Origin: Geobacter sp. FeAm09
GTDB lineage: Bacteria; Desulfobacterota; Desulfuromonadia; Geobacterales; Pseudopelobacteraceae
Length of the DNA: 64,000 nucleotides
Reading direction: 5' to 3'
NCBI RefSeq assembly: GCF_008330225.1
Contig: NZ_CP042466.1
Span: 3,528,001 to 3,592,000 of the forward strand
The notes under the pieces are model-generated. The model was not told where the DNA came from. It was given only the letters and a program-made list of their open reading frames with translations, and did no database searches. Below are positions 37,402 through 48,957 of this stretch, piece by piece. A program made the position numbers and the translations under genes. Position 1 is the first letter of the stretch, and each line of letters starts with the position of its first letter.

Positions 37402-38871
37402 CTACCGCATCAATTCGAATTGGCGATCCTCGCACGTATCGTCCTTGATATCGATGAACTTGTTGCAAATCTCGGTCATCATGTTGATGGCGCCCTGGTA
37501 ACCGATCAGCGGGTAGCGATGCTTGTTGACCCGGTCGAAGATCGGGAAACCGAAGCGGAACAGCGGGACCTTTGCATCACGGGCGGCGAACTTGCCATGG
37601 GAATCGCCGATGATGCCGTCCACCGGATCGGTCATCAAAAGGCTCCGCAGGTGCCACAGGTCCTTGTTCATGTAGATTTTGCACCCCTGGCCGAACGGGG
37701 AGCTGTCCAACAGAGCCTGCAGTTCCTTTTCGACCTTCTTGTTACCCCTGCTGCACAGGATGTGGTGCGGACGGGCCCCCACCTCCAGCAGGAAGGAGAC
37801 GTAACCCATCAGGTAGTCAGGGTCTCCGTACACGGCAAACTTCTTGTTGTGGATATACTGGTGGGAGTCGGTGATGGCGTCCACGGCGCGGCCGCGCTCG
37901 TTCTTCAGGGAGGCCGGCACTTCCTTGCCGAACAGCTCGGCCACCTTCATGATGAAGGCGTCGGTCTTCGCGATCCCCATGGGCATCGGCAGGGTGGCAT
38001 GCTTGCCGGAGTAGTTGTCCTTGATCCAGCCAAAGGTCTTGGCGGTGGAATAGGAACCGATGGCGATGGTGGCCTTGCCGTTGATGGAGTCGGCGGCATC
38101 CTCCAGCTTGGTGCCCCCGGCATAGATATGGTAGCTGCCGTCGCAGGGCGAATCAAAGCTTTCTGAGATATCGGCCAGGATCGTGTGGGGGACGCCGAAG
38201 GCTTCAAGGATACGCTTGTACTCGCGATAGTCGCCGGTATTGAAGTCGCAGCCCGCGATCAGGTTGAGCTTGCCGGTGCAGCGCCCCTCAACCTGTTTCC
38301 CCTCGGTCAGGGTCTGCAGGATCGAGACCAGCATGGAATCATAGCCATGGATATGGGTACCGTTGAAGCTGGGGGTATTGGCATAGGGGATCGGCATTTC
38401 CTTGGGCACGAACCCCTTCTGCTTGGCGTTCTTGATGAAGGCGGTCAGGTCGTCGCCGATGACCTCCGGCATGCAGGAGGTGAAGACCGCGATCATCTTC
38501 GGCTTGTAGATGGTATTGGCGTTTTCCAGCCCCTCGTGCAGGTTGTTCTGGCCGCCGAACACCGCGCCGTCCTCGGTCATGGCGTCCGATACGGCCGGTG
38601 CCGGCTCACGGAAGTGGCGGTTGAGGGTCGAACGGTAGTAGGAGGCACACCCCTGGGAACCGTGTACGAATGGCAGCGTCCCCTCGAAACCGTGGGCTGC
38701 CAGTTGGGCGCCCAGCGGCTGGCAGGCGTGGGCCGGGTTGATCACCAGCGCCTGGCGGGCAAAGTTCTTCTCTTTATATTCTTCCGTGTTGATCCATTCC
38801 TTGACCCGCTCGATCTCTTCCGGCGGTGTCTCGACGATCTTTTTGACTTCAAGTCCCAGTGCGTTTGACAT
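37402..38871 (-). CDS. nifK: Nitrogenase molybdenum-iron protein β subunit
   Basis: 489 residues. P-cluster cysteines lie in NPAHACQPLGA, HGSQGCASYYR and FTSCMPEVIGDD, and the Ser-rich TPSFNGTHIHGYD segment is NifK-specific. Compared with many NifK proteins the N-terminus is short. It forms the α2β2 dinitrogenase with NifD. A gap of 192 bases holding a repeat-like element separates it from nifD, which is wider than usual. AAGGAGAG precedes the ATG. Confidence 0.97.
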   Translation of the reverse strand: MSNALGLEVKKIVETPPEEIERVKEWINTEEYKEKNFARQALVINPAHACQPLGAQLAAHGFEGTLPFVHGSQGCASYYRSTLNRHFREPAPAVSDAMTEDGAVFGGQNNLHEGLENANTIYKPKMIAVFTSCMPEVIGDDLTAFIKNAKQKGFVPKEMPIPYANTPSFNGTHIHGYDSMLVSILQTLTEGKQVEGRCTGKLNLIAGCDFNTGDYREYKRILEAFGVPHTILADISESFDSPCDGSYHIYAGGTKLEDAADSINGKATIAIGSYSTAKTFGWIKDNYSGKHATLPMPMGIAKTDAFIMKVAELFGKEVPASLKNERGRAVDAITDSHQYIHNKKFAVYGDPDYLMGYVSFLLEVGARPHHILCSRGNKKVEKELQALLDSSPFGQGCKIYMNKDLWHLRSLLMTDPVDGIIGDSHGKFAARDAKVPLFRFGFPIFDRVNKHRYPLIGYQGAINMMTEICNKFIDIKDDTCEDRQFELMR

Positions 38872-38947
38872 GATTTATCTCTCCTTAAGCCGTCCGGGAC
38901 CAATCTGTCCACGGTACGGTATTGATATTCCCATCGGTGTCCGATTT

Positions 38948-39060
38948 TGATGTCAGCCCGGTGGGGGACAAGGGCTTCCGCGGAGGCGTAGCAGCGCTAC
39001 GCCGCACAAGAGGAGCACGAAGGCCGCCGCCGGGATGGCGCAAAAGCGGGCGCCGCCACA
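38948..39060. repeat. Repeat element in the nifD-nifK gap
   Basis: Contains CGCGGAGGCGTA-GCAGCGC-TACGCCGCACAAG, the same core as the thiG-thiE element (17047-17189, CGCGGAGGCGTA...TACGCCGCACAAG), with divergent flanks. The core is an inverted repeat (GGCGTAGC/GCTACGCC). It fills most of the spacer between nifD and nifK. Confidence 0.6.
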
Positions 39061-39063
39061 CGT

Positions 39064-40509
39064 CTAGAAAGGGGCCTTCACCAGCTTCCATGTCGGGCTG
39101 TTAATCGCCATGTCAACATCGCGGGCAAATACCTCGAATCCCTTGTAGCCGTGGTACGGACCGGAATAATCCCAACTGTGCATCTGGCGGAAGGGGATAC
39201 CCATCTTCTGGAAGACGTATTTCTCCTTGATGCCGGAACCGATCAGGTCGGGCTTTAAGGCATCGGCAAACTTCTCGAACTCGTACTCGGAGGGGTCGTC
39301 GTAGACCACGGTGGCGTCCGGCATCTCCGGCGCGGTACGGTCATAGTCGTCGGTGTGGGCAAACTCGTAGCCGGAACCGACGCAGTCCATGCCCAGGTCC
39401 TCGTATGCGCCGATGGTGTGGCGCGGACGGAGTCCGCCAACCAGCAGCATGACCTTCTTCCCATCCAGGCGCGGCTTGTACTCGTCGATGATGCCCTGCA
39501 TGATCGGGTCATATTTGGCGATCACCGCCTCGACCTTGGCTTTGATGGTATCGTCGAACAGCTCGGCAAGCTGCCTGAGGCTGTTACGGATCTTGGTCGG
39601 GCCGAAGAAATTGAGCTCGACCCAGGGAATGCCGTACTTCTCTTCCATAACCTTGCACATGTAGTTCATGGAGCGGTAGCAGTGGATGACGTTGAGCTTG
39701 ACCTTGTGGGTGGCGGCGATCTTCTCCAGCTCGCCGTCGCCGGTCCAGACGGCCTTGACATTGAAACCGCACTCTTCGAGAAGCGGCTTGGTCGACCATG
39801 CGTCGCCGCCGATGTTGTATTCGCCGATCAGGGCAATGTCATAGGGGCTTTCCGGTTCGGCATACTCGCGGGTTCCAATGATGAAGTCGCGAATCGTGTC
39901 GTTGGAGATATGGTGCCCCAAGGACTGGGAAACGCCACGGAAGCCCTCGCAGTTACAGGGGATGATGGGGATGTCCAACTCCTTGGCCGATTGTTTGGCC
40001 ACCGAGTTGATGTCATCGCCGATCAGGCCGACCGGGCATTCGGAAAGGACCGAAACCCCTTTGGCCAGCGGGAACAACTCATGGGCCTCTTCCAGCAGGG
40101 TCTTGAGTTTCTTGTCGCCGCCGTACACGATGTCCTTCTCCTGGAAATCGGAGGTGAACTGCATCGGAAAGCTGGTAACGCCGGTGATGCCGCTCATCAT
40201 ATTGCGGCGGGTGCCCCAGGAGTACCAGCCGCAGCCGACCGGACCATGGGAGACGTGAACCATGTCGCGGATCGGTCCCCAGACAACCCCTTTGGCGCCG
40301 GCATAGGCGCAACCGCGGGCGCTCATGACGCCGGGGACGGTCTTCTTGTTGGACTTGACGCAGGCCGAACCGGATGCCGGGTCATTGGCGCCCAGATGCG
40401 GGGCGCGCTTCTTCTTGGCCTTTTCGGGGTATGCCGCCAGGGTTTCGGCGATCAAAGCTTCCGTCGTCTCCTTGGTGATACCTTCAACTTTTCGTATCTT
40501 TTCTGACAT
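39064..40509 (-). CDS. nifD: Nitrogenase molybdenum-iron protein α subunit
   Basis: 481 residues. P-cluster ligands lie in [29 protein letters not shown] and [11 protein letters not shown]. The FeMo-cofactor ligands are Cys in [10 protein letters not shown] and His in [36 protein letters not shown] is the usual NifD signature. 57 bases after nifH. The molybdenum form is indicated by these ligands and the absence of an anfG/vnfG gene. Confidence 0.98.
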   Translation of the reverse strand: MSEKIRKVEGITKETTEALIAETLAAYPEKAKKKRAPHLGANDPASGSACVKSNKKTVPGVMSARGCAYAGAKGVVWGPIRDMVHVSHGPVGCGWYSWGTRRNMMSGITGVTSFPMQFTSDFQEKDIVYGGDKKLKTLLEEAHELFPLAKGVSVLSECPVGLIGDDINSVAKQSAKELDIPIIPCNCEGFRGVSQSLGHHISNDTIRDFIIGTREYAEPESPYDIALIGEYNIGGDAWSTKPLLEECGFNVKAVWTGDGELEKIAATHKVKLNVIHCYRSMNYMCKVMEEKYGIPWVELNFFGPTKIRNSLRQLAELFDDTIKAKVEAVIAKYDPIMQGIIDEYKPRLDGKKVMLLVGGLRPRHTIGAYEDLGMDCVGSGYEFAHTDDYDRTAPEMPDATVVYDDPSEYEFEKFADALKPDLIGSGIKEKYVFQKMGIPFRQMHSWDYSGPYHGYKGFEVFARDVDMAINSPTWKLVKAPF

Positions 40510-40566
40510 AATAGGTCTCCTCTGATTATGAGAGGCAAATCCAGCCTCTGCTGTATGCCCCCGGAA

Positions 40567-41610
<1,044 letters not shown>

Positions 41611-41740
41611 TTAGCTGTTTTCTCTACATTTACAGAAACAGGCCCCTCACATTTGCCGGGTAACGCCCCTTCGTTGCACCTTTTTTATGCACAACTGCAT
41701 AATCCCCTCCTCCCGAGCCCCAAGCAGATGTGCCCACAAA

Positions 41741-41764
41741 AAAGGCACCGATGGCGGTGCCTTT
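41741..41764 (-). terminator. Terminator of nifB-GNAT-nifV
   Basis: 10-bp stem AAAGGCACCG/CGGTGCCTTT with loop CCAT, followed on the minus strand by TTTTGTG, 34 bases after the nifV stop. It lacks the hexaloop motif seen in the nif leaders, as expected for a plain end-of-operon terminator. Confidence 0.85.
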
Positions 41765-41797
41765 GTGTGCAGCAGATTTCAGCATAGAAGGGGAGGA

Positions 41798-42928
41798 TCA
41801 GGCGGCCTCCTTCATACCATACAGTTTGATCAACTGGTTGTTGTTGAGCGGCCGCCGCGTCTGCTGGGCAATCTTTCTCACCTTGTCCATCAGGTGCATG
41901 GCCTCGGCACGACTGATGGAGATCCCCATGTCCTTGTACCGTTCGATCAGGCCGCTGGTGCCGGAGTGCTTGCCCACCACGATCTGGCGTTCGAGCCCCA
42001 CCTCGGCCGGATCGAAGCCTTCGTAGTTCCGGGGATCCTTGATCACGCCGTCGGCATGCAGGCCGGATTCGTGGGCAAAGACCCGTTCGCCTACCACCGC
42101 TTTCCAGGCCGGTAGCGGCCGATTGGAGGCCTTGGCCACGAACAGGGACAGCTCCCGGAAGCGGTGGGTATCGATGCCGGTGTCGATGCCGCTGGCATGC
42201 TTGAGCCCCATCACCACCTCCTCCAGTGCCGCATTGCCGGCCCGTTCCCCCAGGCCGTTGACCGTCGTGTTGACGAACTGCGCCCCGGCGCGGATACCGG
42301 CAATGGCGTTGGCGGTGGCCATCCCCAGGTCGTTATGGGTGTGGACCTCGATGGGCAGTTCGGGCACGGCCGTGCGCAGGGCATGCACCTTGTCGAAGGT
42401 GCCGAAGGGATCGAGGATGCCCAGCGTGTCGCAAAAACGGAAACGGTCCCCCCCCATGGCCCACGTGATCTGCATCAATTCGATGAGAAAGGGGATATCG
42501 GCCCGGCTGGCGTCCTCCCCCCCGACCGAGACGTACAATCCCTTCCCCTTGGCGAATCCCAGGGCCACCTTGAGCTGTTCCTTGACCCATTCCCGGGTCT
42601 TTCTGATCTTGTTGCGGATCATGACGTCCGAAACCGACAGGGAGATGTCCACTGCCGTGACGCCGCTGTCGATGCTGGCCTGGATATCCGGCACCGTGGC
42701 CCGGTTCCAGGTGATCAGCCGGGCATTGAGCCCCAGGTCCACCAATGCCTTGACGTCGCTCTGTTCGTCCTTGCCCATGGCCGGAATGCCGCATTCCAGC
42801 TCCTGTACGCCGATGGAGTCGAGCATGCGGGCAATGGCTACCTTGTCGCGCCTGCTGAAAACCACGCCGGCGGTCTGTTCACCGTCCCGCAGGGTAGTAT
42901 CGTCAATGATGATGGCTGGCTCGTTCAT
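41798..42928 (-). CDS. nifV: Homocitrate synthase
   Basis: 376 residues. It condenses acetyl-CoA and 2-oxoglutarate to homocitrate, the organic ligand of FeMo-co. IIIDDTTLRDGEQTAGV (metal/substrate loop), EVHTHNDLGMATANA, NTTVNGLGERAGNAALEEV and VGKHSGTSG are diagnostic for the isopropylmalate/homocitrate synthase family. The nif context favours homocitrate. Last gene of the nifB unit; GGAGGCA precedes the start. Confidence 0.95.
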   Translation of the reverse strand: MNEPAIIIDDTTLRDGEQTAGVVFSRRDKVAIARMLDSIGVQELECGIPAMGKDEQSDVKALVDLGLNARLITWNRATVPDIQASIDSGVTAVDISLSVSDVMIRNKIRKTREWVKEQLKVALGFAKGKGLYVSVGGEDASRADIPFLIELMQITWAMGGDRFRFCDTLGILDPFGTFDKVHALRTAVPELPIEVHTHNDLGMATANAIAGIRAGAQFVNTTVNGLGERAGNAALEEVVMGLKHASGIDTGIDTHRFRELSLFVAKASNRPLPAWKAVVGERVFAHESGLHADGVIKDPRNYEGFDPAEVGLERQIVVGKHSGTSGLIERYKDMGISISRAEAMHLMDKVRKIAQQTRRPLNNNQLIKLYGMKEAA

Positions 42929-42946
42929 AATTGCCTCCTTATCTCT

Positions 42947-43756
42947 TCATCCGCAACTGCCCATGGTTGCCAGGCCGTAGATGTACTCCGGACGGTAATC
43001 CGGCTTGACGCCGGCATACATGAGGACATTGGTGCCGTGATCCCTGAAGCCCCGTTCCTGGAGCAGCGCAACCGCGCCCGAGTTGCAGGCCGGGGTGTCG
43101 ATATAGACGGTGGCGCCGGCAGGCAGGCTGCTCAGGGCCTCGTCCAGCAGCCGCGCGGCCCGATCCGGCGAAACAGCACCGAACGGCCCCACCTGTACCG
43201 CCTGGCCGCAGGGCTGAATAACCGCAAAGGCGGAATCCGCGGCCAGCACCGTCCCGCGCCGGCACGTGGCGGCGAGCAGGACGTCACGCCGGTCCCCCCA
43301 GCCGAGCCGGTCAAGGGCCGCGTCCCACGCCCCTGCCGCGGCGGGCGGGGTGCCGGTTGGCGCGCCGGCCCTGCCGGTCCAGCGGATGATGGTGTCGGTG
43401 CTGTTGAATCCGTGTTTTTCATACAGGGCCTTGCCCATTTTCGAGGCGGTCAGCCAGAAGGTCGCGACACCGGCGGTCCGCAGGCTGTCAAAGGCCCCGA
43501 GGAACAGCGCCTCGCCGATGCCGGTGCCGCGGCAGCTCCGATCGACGATAAGGTTGCCGATCCAGCCGCTGGAATCATGGCGCAGGGAGGTCACGAAGCC
43601 GACGGCAGCACCCGACTCGTCCCGTGCCGAGAGACAGCCGTCGGGGAAGGTAGACAGCAGGAAATCGAATTCCCACGGTTCCGCCACCCAGTTTTCCCCG
43701 GCAGCCAGCCTCAGAAAGCGAGGCACATCCTCTTTGCGAAACGGCTCGATGGTCAT
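42947..43756 (-). CDS. GNAT-family N-acetyltransferase between nifB and nifV
   Basis: 269 residues. The N-terminal GNAT domain has LIVDRSCRGTGIGEALFLGAF (acetyl-CoA pyrophosphate loop R-GxGIG-A) and ALYEKHGFNSTDTI. The C-terminal ~120 residues (PCGQAVQVGPFGAVSPDRAARLLDEAL, LLQERGFRDHGTNVLMYAG) match the second acetyltransferase-like half of YitH-type proteins. It lies 20 bases after nifB and 18 before nifV, so it is certainly in the nif transcription unit. Substrate unknown; not a standard nif gene. Confidence 0.85.
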   Translation of the reverse strand: MTIEPFRKEDVPRFLRLAAGENWVAEPWEFDFLLSTFPDGCLSARDESGAAVGFVTSLRHDSSGWIGNLIVDRSCRGTGIGEALFLGAFDSLRTAGVATFWLTASKMGKALYEKHGFNSTDTIIRWTGRAGAPTGTPPAAAGAWDAALDRLGWGDRRDVLLAATCRRGTVLAADSAFAVIQPCGQAVQVGPFGAVSPDRAARLLDEALSSLPAGATVYIDTPACNSGAVALLQERGFRDHGTNVLMYAGVKPDYRPEYIYGLATMGSCG

Positions 43757-43775
43757 GCGCGGTTGCTCCTTGCCC

Positions 43776-44648
43776 CTATGCTTGCGCCGGCACCGCGCAG
43801 GCGGATTCTCCGACCGTCACATCCTGCCCGATCAGGCCAATGGCGTCGGCGCGGCACTGTTTGCAGTGGCTGAACTGGCCGATGATGGTCTCGTTGGCCT
43901 TGCGCACCTCCGCCAGCCGCTGCTCGTCGGGCGGTTCGATATGGGCCAGCTCCGCCTGGGGAATGAGCGGCATGATGTTCATCACAAAGGCGCCCAGTTT
44001 TTTGACCCGTTCGGCGATCAACGGTATCTGGTCATCGTTGATCCCCGGCACCAGCACACTGTTGACCTTGATGGTGAGCCCCAGCTCGGCGGCCCGCTTC
44101 AGGCCTTCGAACTGGTTGGCGATCAGGATGTGCGCCCCTTCCACACCGCTATAGTGGTGGCCGTGATAGATGACATGGCGGTAGATCTGGGCTCCGACCT
44201 CCGGATCGACGGCGTTGATGGTGACGGTCAGGCTGTGCAGCCCCATCTCGTACAGGCGGTCGATGGACTCGGGGAGCAGCAGACCGTTGGTGCTCATGCA
44301 CAGCATGAGGTGCGGAAACTCCTTTTTGACCAGTTCGAAGGTTTCAAAGGTCTGTTCGTTGGCCAGCGGGTCGCCGGGGCCGGCAATGCCGATGACCTTG
44401 ATGATCGGCCCCACCACCGGGCTGGCCATCACCTCCCGCACCTTGACGATCGCTTCCTGGGGGGTCAGCAGGCGGCTGGTCACACCGGGGCGGGATTCGT
44501 TGGCGCAGTCGTGTTTGCGGGTGCAATAACCGCACTTGATGTTACACTGGGGGGCCACCGCCAGATGCATGCGGCCGTTTTTGTGATGGTTGCCGCCAAA
44601 GCAGGGGTGCCCTTGAATTTTGTTCTTCATGTCACATGCACTCGCCAT
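43776..44648 (-). CDS. nifB: FeMo-cofactor biosynthesis radical SAM protein NifB
   Basis: 290 residues. NifB fuses two [4Fe-4S] units and inserts carbide to form NifB-co (L-cluster). Radical SAM Cys motif CNIKCGYC, followed by RKHDCANESRPGVTS, and IAGPGDPLAN; the C-terminal CKQCRADAIG motif is kept. It is the short form without a fused NifX domain. ATG 44648 (MASACDMKNKIQGHPCF) follows AAAGGAG, directly downstream of an attenuator. Confidence 0.97.
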   Translation of the reverse strand: MASACDMKNKIQGHPCFGGNHHKNGRMHLAVAPQCNIKCGYCTRKHDCANESRPGVTSRLLTPQEAIVKVREVMASPVVGPIIKVIGIAGPGDPLANEQTFETFELVKKEFPHLMLCMSTNGLLLPESIDRLYEMGLHSLTVTINAVDPEVGAQIYRHVIYHGHHYSGVEGAHILIANQFEGLKRAAELGLTIKVNSVLVPGINDDQIPLIAERVKKLGAFVMNIMPLIPQAELAHIEPPDEQRLAEVRKANETIIGQFSHCKQCRADAIGLIGQDVTVGESACAVPAQA

Positions 44649-44671
44649 GGGTATGCTCCTTTCAAACAAAA

Positions 44672-44695
44672 AGCCTGCGGCTCTCTCCGCAGGCT
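44672..44695 (-). terminator. Leader terminator (attenuator) before nifB
   Basis: Minus-strand AGCCTGCGG/CCGCAGGCT with loop AGAGAG, then TTTTGTTTGAA. It lies immediately upstream of the nifB Shine-Dalgarno and downstream of a σ54 promoter. Confidence 0.85.
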
Positions 44696-44703
44696 CCGTT
44701 GCC
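44692..44703 (-). promoter_or_regulatory. ANTAR-type hexaloop hairpin in nifB leader
   Basis: On the minus strand GGC-AACGGA-GCC, loop A1/G4, overlapping the start of the terminator's 5' arm. Same design as in the nifH leader. Confidence 0.6.
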
Positions 44704-44758
44704 TTGACGCTGAGTTGGTTTCGTTTGTTCCCTGAATCGCCCTACGCTGATGGGTAAG

Positions 44759-44774
44759 GCATAGAGTGTGCCAG
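44759..44774 (-). promoter_or_regulatory. σ54 promoter of nifB-GNAT-nifV
   Basis: CTGGCACACTCTATGC on the minus strand: GG and GC elements with exact σ54 spacing and a good TGGCAC block. Leader of about 100 bases. Confidence 0.8.
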
Positions 44775-44918
44775 AGGCGCGTCATATTTAAAATTATGCC
44801 GCAAAGGCTCATATAACGGCCCATTGCAGCCGGCTATCCCTGGCCGGCCCCGCCCGATGGCGGCGGATCGGTCCGAAATAATGCCCATTTTTTAAGCATC
44901 CATATTATTTTTGGCATT

Positions 44919-44935
44919 GTGGTTTCGCTTTTGCA
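44919..44935 (+). promoter_or_regulatory. σ54 promoter candidate for draG
   Basis: GTGGTTTCGCTTTTGCA: GG/GC spacing exact and a good TTTTGCA -12 region, but a weak -24 block. About 45 bases before the draG start; divergent from the nifB promoter. Confidence 0.5.
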
Positions 44936-44990
44936 GGCCTAGATGAGGATACGTTGAAATTCTGCCCATTCCCCTCTGGACGGTTGCCCC

Positions 44991-45902
44991 ATGCACAACC
45001 CGTACAATCGCGCAGAAGTCAGCAGCAGAGCCACTGCGGCCTTTATCGGCATGGCCATCGGCGACGCCCTCGGCGCGACGGTGGAGTTCATGACGGCGTC
45101 GGAGATTGCCGCAAAATACGGCACCTTCAAGGACATCTCCGGCGGCGGCTGGCTTCGGCTGAAGCCGGGACAGGTAACCGACGACACCGAGATGGCCCTC
45201 TGCATCGCCCGGGCAATTGTGGAAAACCAGGGATGGTCCGTGGCGGCGATCGCCCGCAATTTCGCCGCCTGGCTCAAATCCCGGCCGGTGGATTGCGGCG
45301 ACACCTGCCGCAAGGGTATCCGCGCCTACATGCTGAACGGCACCCTGGAAGCGCCCCCGAACGAGTGGGACGCCGGCAACGGTGCAGCCATGCGGATCGT
45401 GCCGGCGGCGATCTTTTCCCTCCCCGACGGCGAACTGCTGAAAAAGTATGCCCTCGAACAGGCGCACATCACCCACAACAACCCCTTGTCCGACGCGGCC
45501 TGCGTCTGCCTGGGCGAGATGCTGCACCTGGCGATCTGCGGCGCCTCCCGGGCCCGCCTGCGCCGCCAGGCCGACGACCTCGTGGCCCGGTTCCCCACCT
45601 TTCACTTCGAGCCCTACCACGGGTTGGCCACCGGCTACGTGGTGGATACGCTCCAGACCGTCTTTCACTGGTTTTTCAAGGGGAAGAGTTTCGAGGAGTG
45701 CGTCGTGGGGACCGTCAACCAGGGGGCTGACGCGGATACGACCGGGGCCATTTGCGGCATGCTGGCCGGTGCCTACTACGGGATGGAGGGGATTCCCCAG
45801 CGCTGGCTGAAGAAGATGGACAGGAACGTGATTGCCGAGATCACCACGCTGACCGGACGGCTGATTAGCGCCTGCCCGGCGGGCGGGATGATGCAGACCT
45901 GA
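44991..45902 (+). CDS. draG: ADP-ribosyl-[dinitrogen reductase] hydrolase
   Basis: 303 residues of the ADP-ribosylglycohydrolase family. It reactivates NifH by removing ADP-ribose from the Arg near the cluster. The dinuclear Mg/Mn site is present: MAIGDALGATVEF, GQVTDDTEMALC and NQGADADTTGAICGMLAGA. VDCGDTCRKGIRAYM and HNNPLSDAAC are DraG-like. The partner transferase draT is not adjacent. The gene faces nifB divergently and ends before repeat copy D. Confidence 0.93.
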   Translation: MHNPYNRAEVSSRATAAFIGMAIGDALGATVEFMTASEIAAKYGTFKDISGGGWLRLKPGQVTDDTEMALCIARAIVENQGWSVAAIARNFAAWLKSRPVDCGDTCRKGIRAYMLNGTLEAPPNEWDAGNGAAMRIVPAAIFSLPDGELLKKYALEQAHITHNNPLSDAACVCLGEMLHLAICGASRARLRRQADDLVARFPTFHFEPYHGLATGYVVDTLQTVFHWFFKGKSFEECVVGTVNQGADADTTGAICGMLAGAYYGMEGIPQRWLKKMDRNVIAEITTLTGRLISACPAGGMMQT

Positions 45903-45921
45903 ATCACCTTGAGCTGGACCC

Positions 45922-46122
45922 AGGTTGTTCAAAAATAGTCAGATCGTCGTACCCGTTAGACAAGCCCTGCGGAGGCCCTCACCCGGCCTTTGGTCACCCT
46001 CTCCCGGAGGGAGAGGGTGACGGTATCCCTTCTCCCTTTGGGAGAAGGATAGGATGAGGGGCGCTGCGCCGCACAAGGATACTTTCGAGGGCGAAGGCCT
46101 GATGGCTGTTTTTCAACAACCT
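45922..46122 (-). repeat. Dispersed repeat, AGGTTGTT family, copy D
   Basis: About 200 bp, nearly identical in the centre to copies B and E. It lies between the convergent draG and response-regulator genes. Its outer end supplies the last codons (Gly-Cys) and stop codon of the response regulator (AAA GGT TGT TGA). Confidence 0.85.
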
Positions 46123-46676
46123 TTTAGGATGCCGTCCGCCACCTGGCGCAGGCTCTTGCGCTTGTCCATGGCCAGCTTCTGCATGGCGCGATAGGCGTCC
46201 GCTTCGCTCAAACGCTGCTTTTCCATCAGCGTCCCCTTGGCCTTCTCAATCACCTTGCGGTTCTCGATGGTTTCCTTGAGGTCCTCGATCTTTTCCTTGA
46301 GGTCCTCCACCTGCTCGGTATGGGCCAGGGCGATCTCGATCGCCGGGATGAGGTCCTGCTCCCGGAGCGGCTTGGTTAAAAAAGCGGCAATCCCGCTCTC
46401 CGCTGCCCGTTTCGCGGTCTGGGCATCGAAGCAGTTGGTCAGGAGCATGATGGGGATCTTGAGCTTTTTCTTGATCTCTTTCGCCGCGGTTATGCCGTCC
46501 ATTACCGGCATGGCCACATCCAGCACCGCCATATCGGGAAAGCTCGCCATGGCCATTTCCACGGCGCTTTTGCCGTCGCCGCACTCCAGCACATCCTCGA
46601 AGCCAAGCTCCATGAGCATGGTCTTCAGGCTCATCCTGATGATCGGTTCGTCGTCGCATATCAAAACTGTTTTCAT
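46113..46676 (-). CDS. gnfR: ANTAR-domain response regulator, GnfR-like antiterminator
   Basis: 187 residues. Receiver domain with the acidic pair VLICDDEPII, phospho-acceptor Asp in MAVLDVAMPVMDG, Thr in LLLTN and Lys in FLTKP; then a coiled coil (EDLKEKIEDLKETIE) and an ANTAR RNA-binding domain (RKVIEKAKGTLMEKQRLSEADAYRAMQKLAMD...LRQVADGIL). In Geobacter sulfurreducens the GnfK/GnfR pair controls nif expression by antitermination. The position beside nif genes and the attenuators in three leaders make orthology likely. No histidine kinase is adjacent. Its own σ54 promoter is upstream. The final two residues come from repeat copy D. Confidence 0.88.
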   Translation of the reverse strand: MKTVLICDDEPIIRMSLKTMLMELGFEDVLECGDGKSAVEMAMASFPDMAVLDVAMPVMDGITAAKEIKKKLKIPIMLLTNCFDAQTAKRAAESGIAAFLTKPLREQDLIPAIEIALAHTEQVEDLKEKIEDLKETIENRKVIEKAKGTLMEKQRLSEADAYRAMQKLAMDKRKSLRQVADGILKGC

Positions 46677-46716
46677 GTATCACCCTCCCGGTAACCATCG
46701 GATATGGATTTGTTGT

Positions 46717-46732
46717 GCATCTAATATGCCAG
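46717..46732 (-). promoter_or_regulatory. σ54 promoter of the ANTAR regulator gene
   Basis: CTGGCATATTAGATGC on the minus strand, GG/GC spacing exact, about 40 bases before the ATG. No attenuator lies in this short leader. Confidence 0.75.
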
Positions 46733-46744
46733 TTGCACGGAAAA

Positions 46745-46769
46745 GGCCCCGGCATTTACTGCCGGGGCC
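46745..46769 (-). terminator. Terminator of etfB-etfA-etfD
   Basis: 9-bp all-GC stem GGCCCCGGC/GCCGGGGCC, loop AGTAAAT, then TTTTCC on the minus strand, 39 bases after the etfD stop. It isolates the regulator gene from the etf operon. Confidence 0.85.
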
Positions 46770-46808
46770 CCGAATTTGCACAATTGTTTCAGTCCTTTAT
46801 CCGGTCAG

Positions 46809-48782
<1,974 letters not shown>

Positions 48783-48807
48783 AAGGCCTCACATCAAAAG
48801 CTTTTCA

Positions 48808-48947
48808 CCACGGAGGACACGAAGGAACAGCAAAACAACGTAACAGAATGAACGTAAAGCAGGTTTTACGATGGTATCCCGTTCATCCTGCGCATCCATG
48901 TACCTGTCTAGATGCTTTTCCTCAGTGTCCCTCCGTGTCCTCCGTGG
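48808..48947. repeat. Long inverted repeat of the CACGGAG type, copy 2
   Basis: Arms CCACGGAGGACAC (48808-48820) and GTGTCCTCCGTGG (48935-48947) with about 115 bases between, in the etfA-etfD gap. A transcript would carry a large hairpin between the two cistrons. Confidence 0.8.
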
Positions 48948-48957
48948 TAATGCTCTG

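Noticed and set aside
41741-41764. ANTAR-type hexaloop at the nifV terminator
   Set aside because: The sequence GGCACCGCCATC does not close a six-base A1/G4 loop with a GCC partner; it is a plain operon-end terminator.
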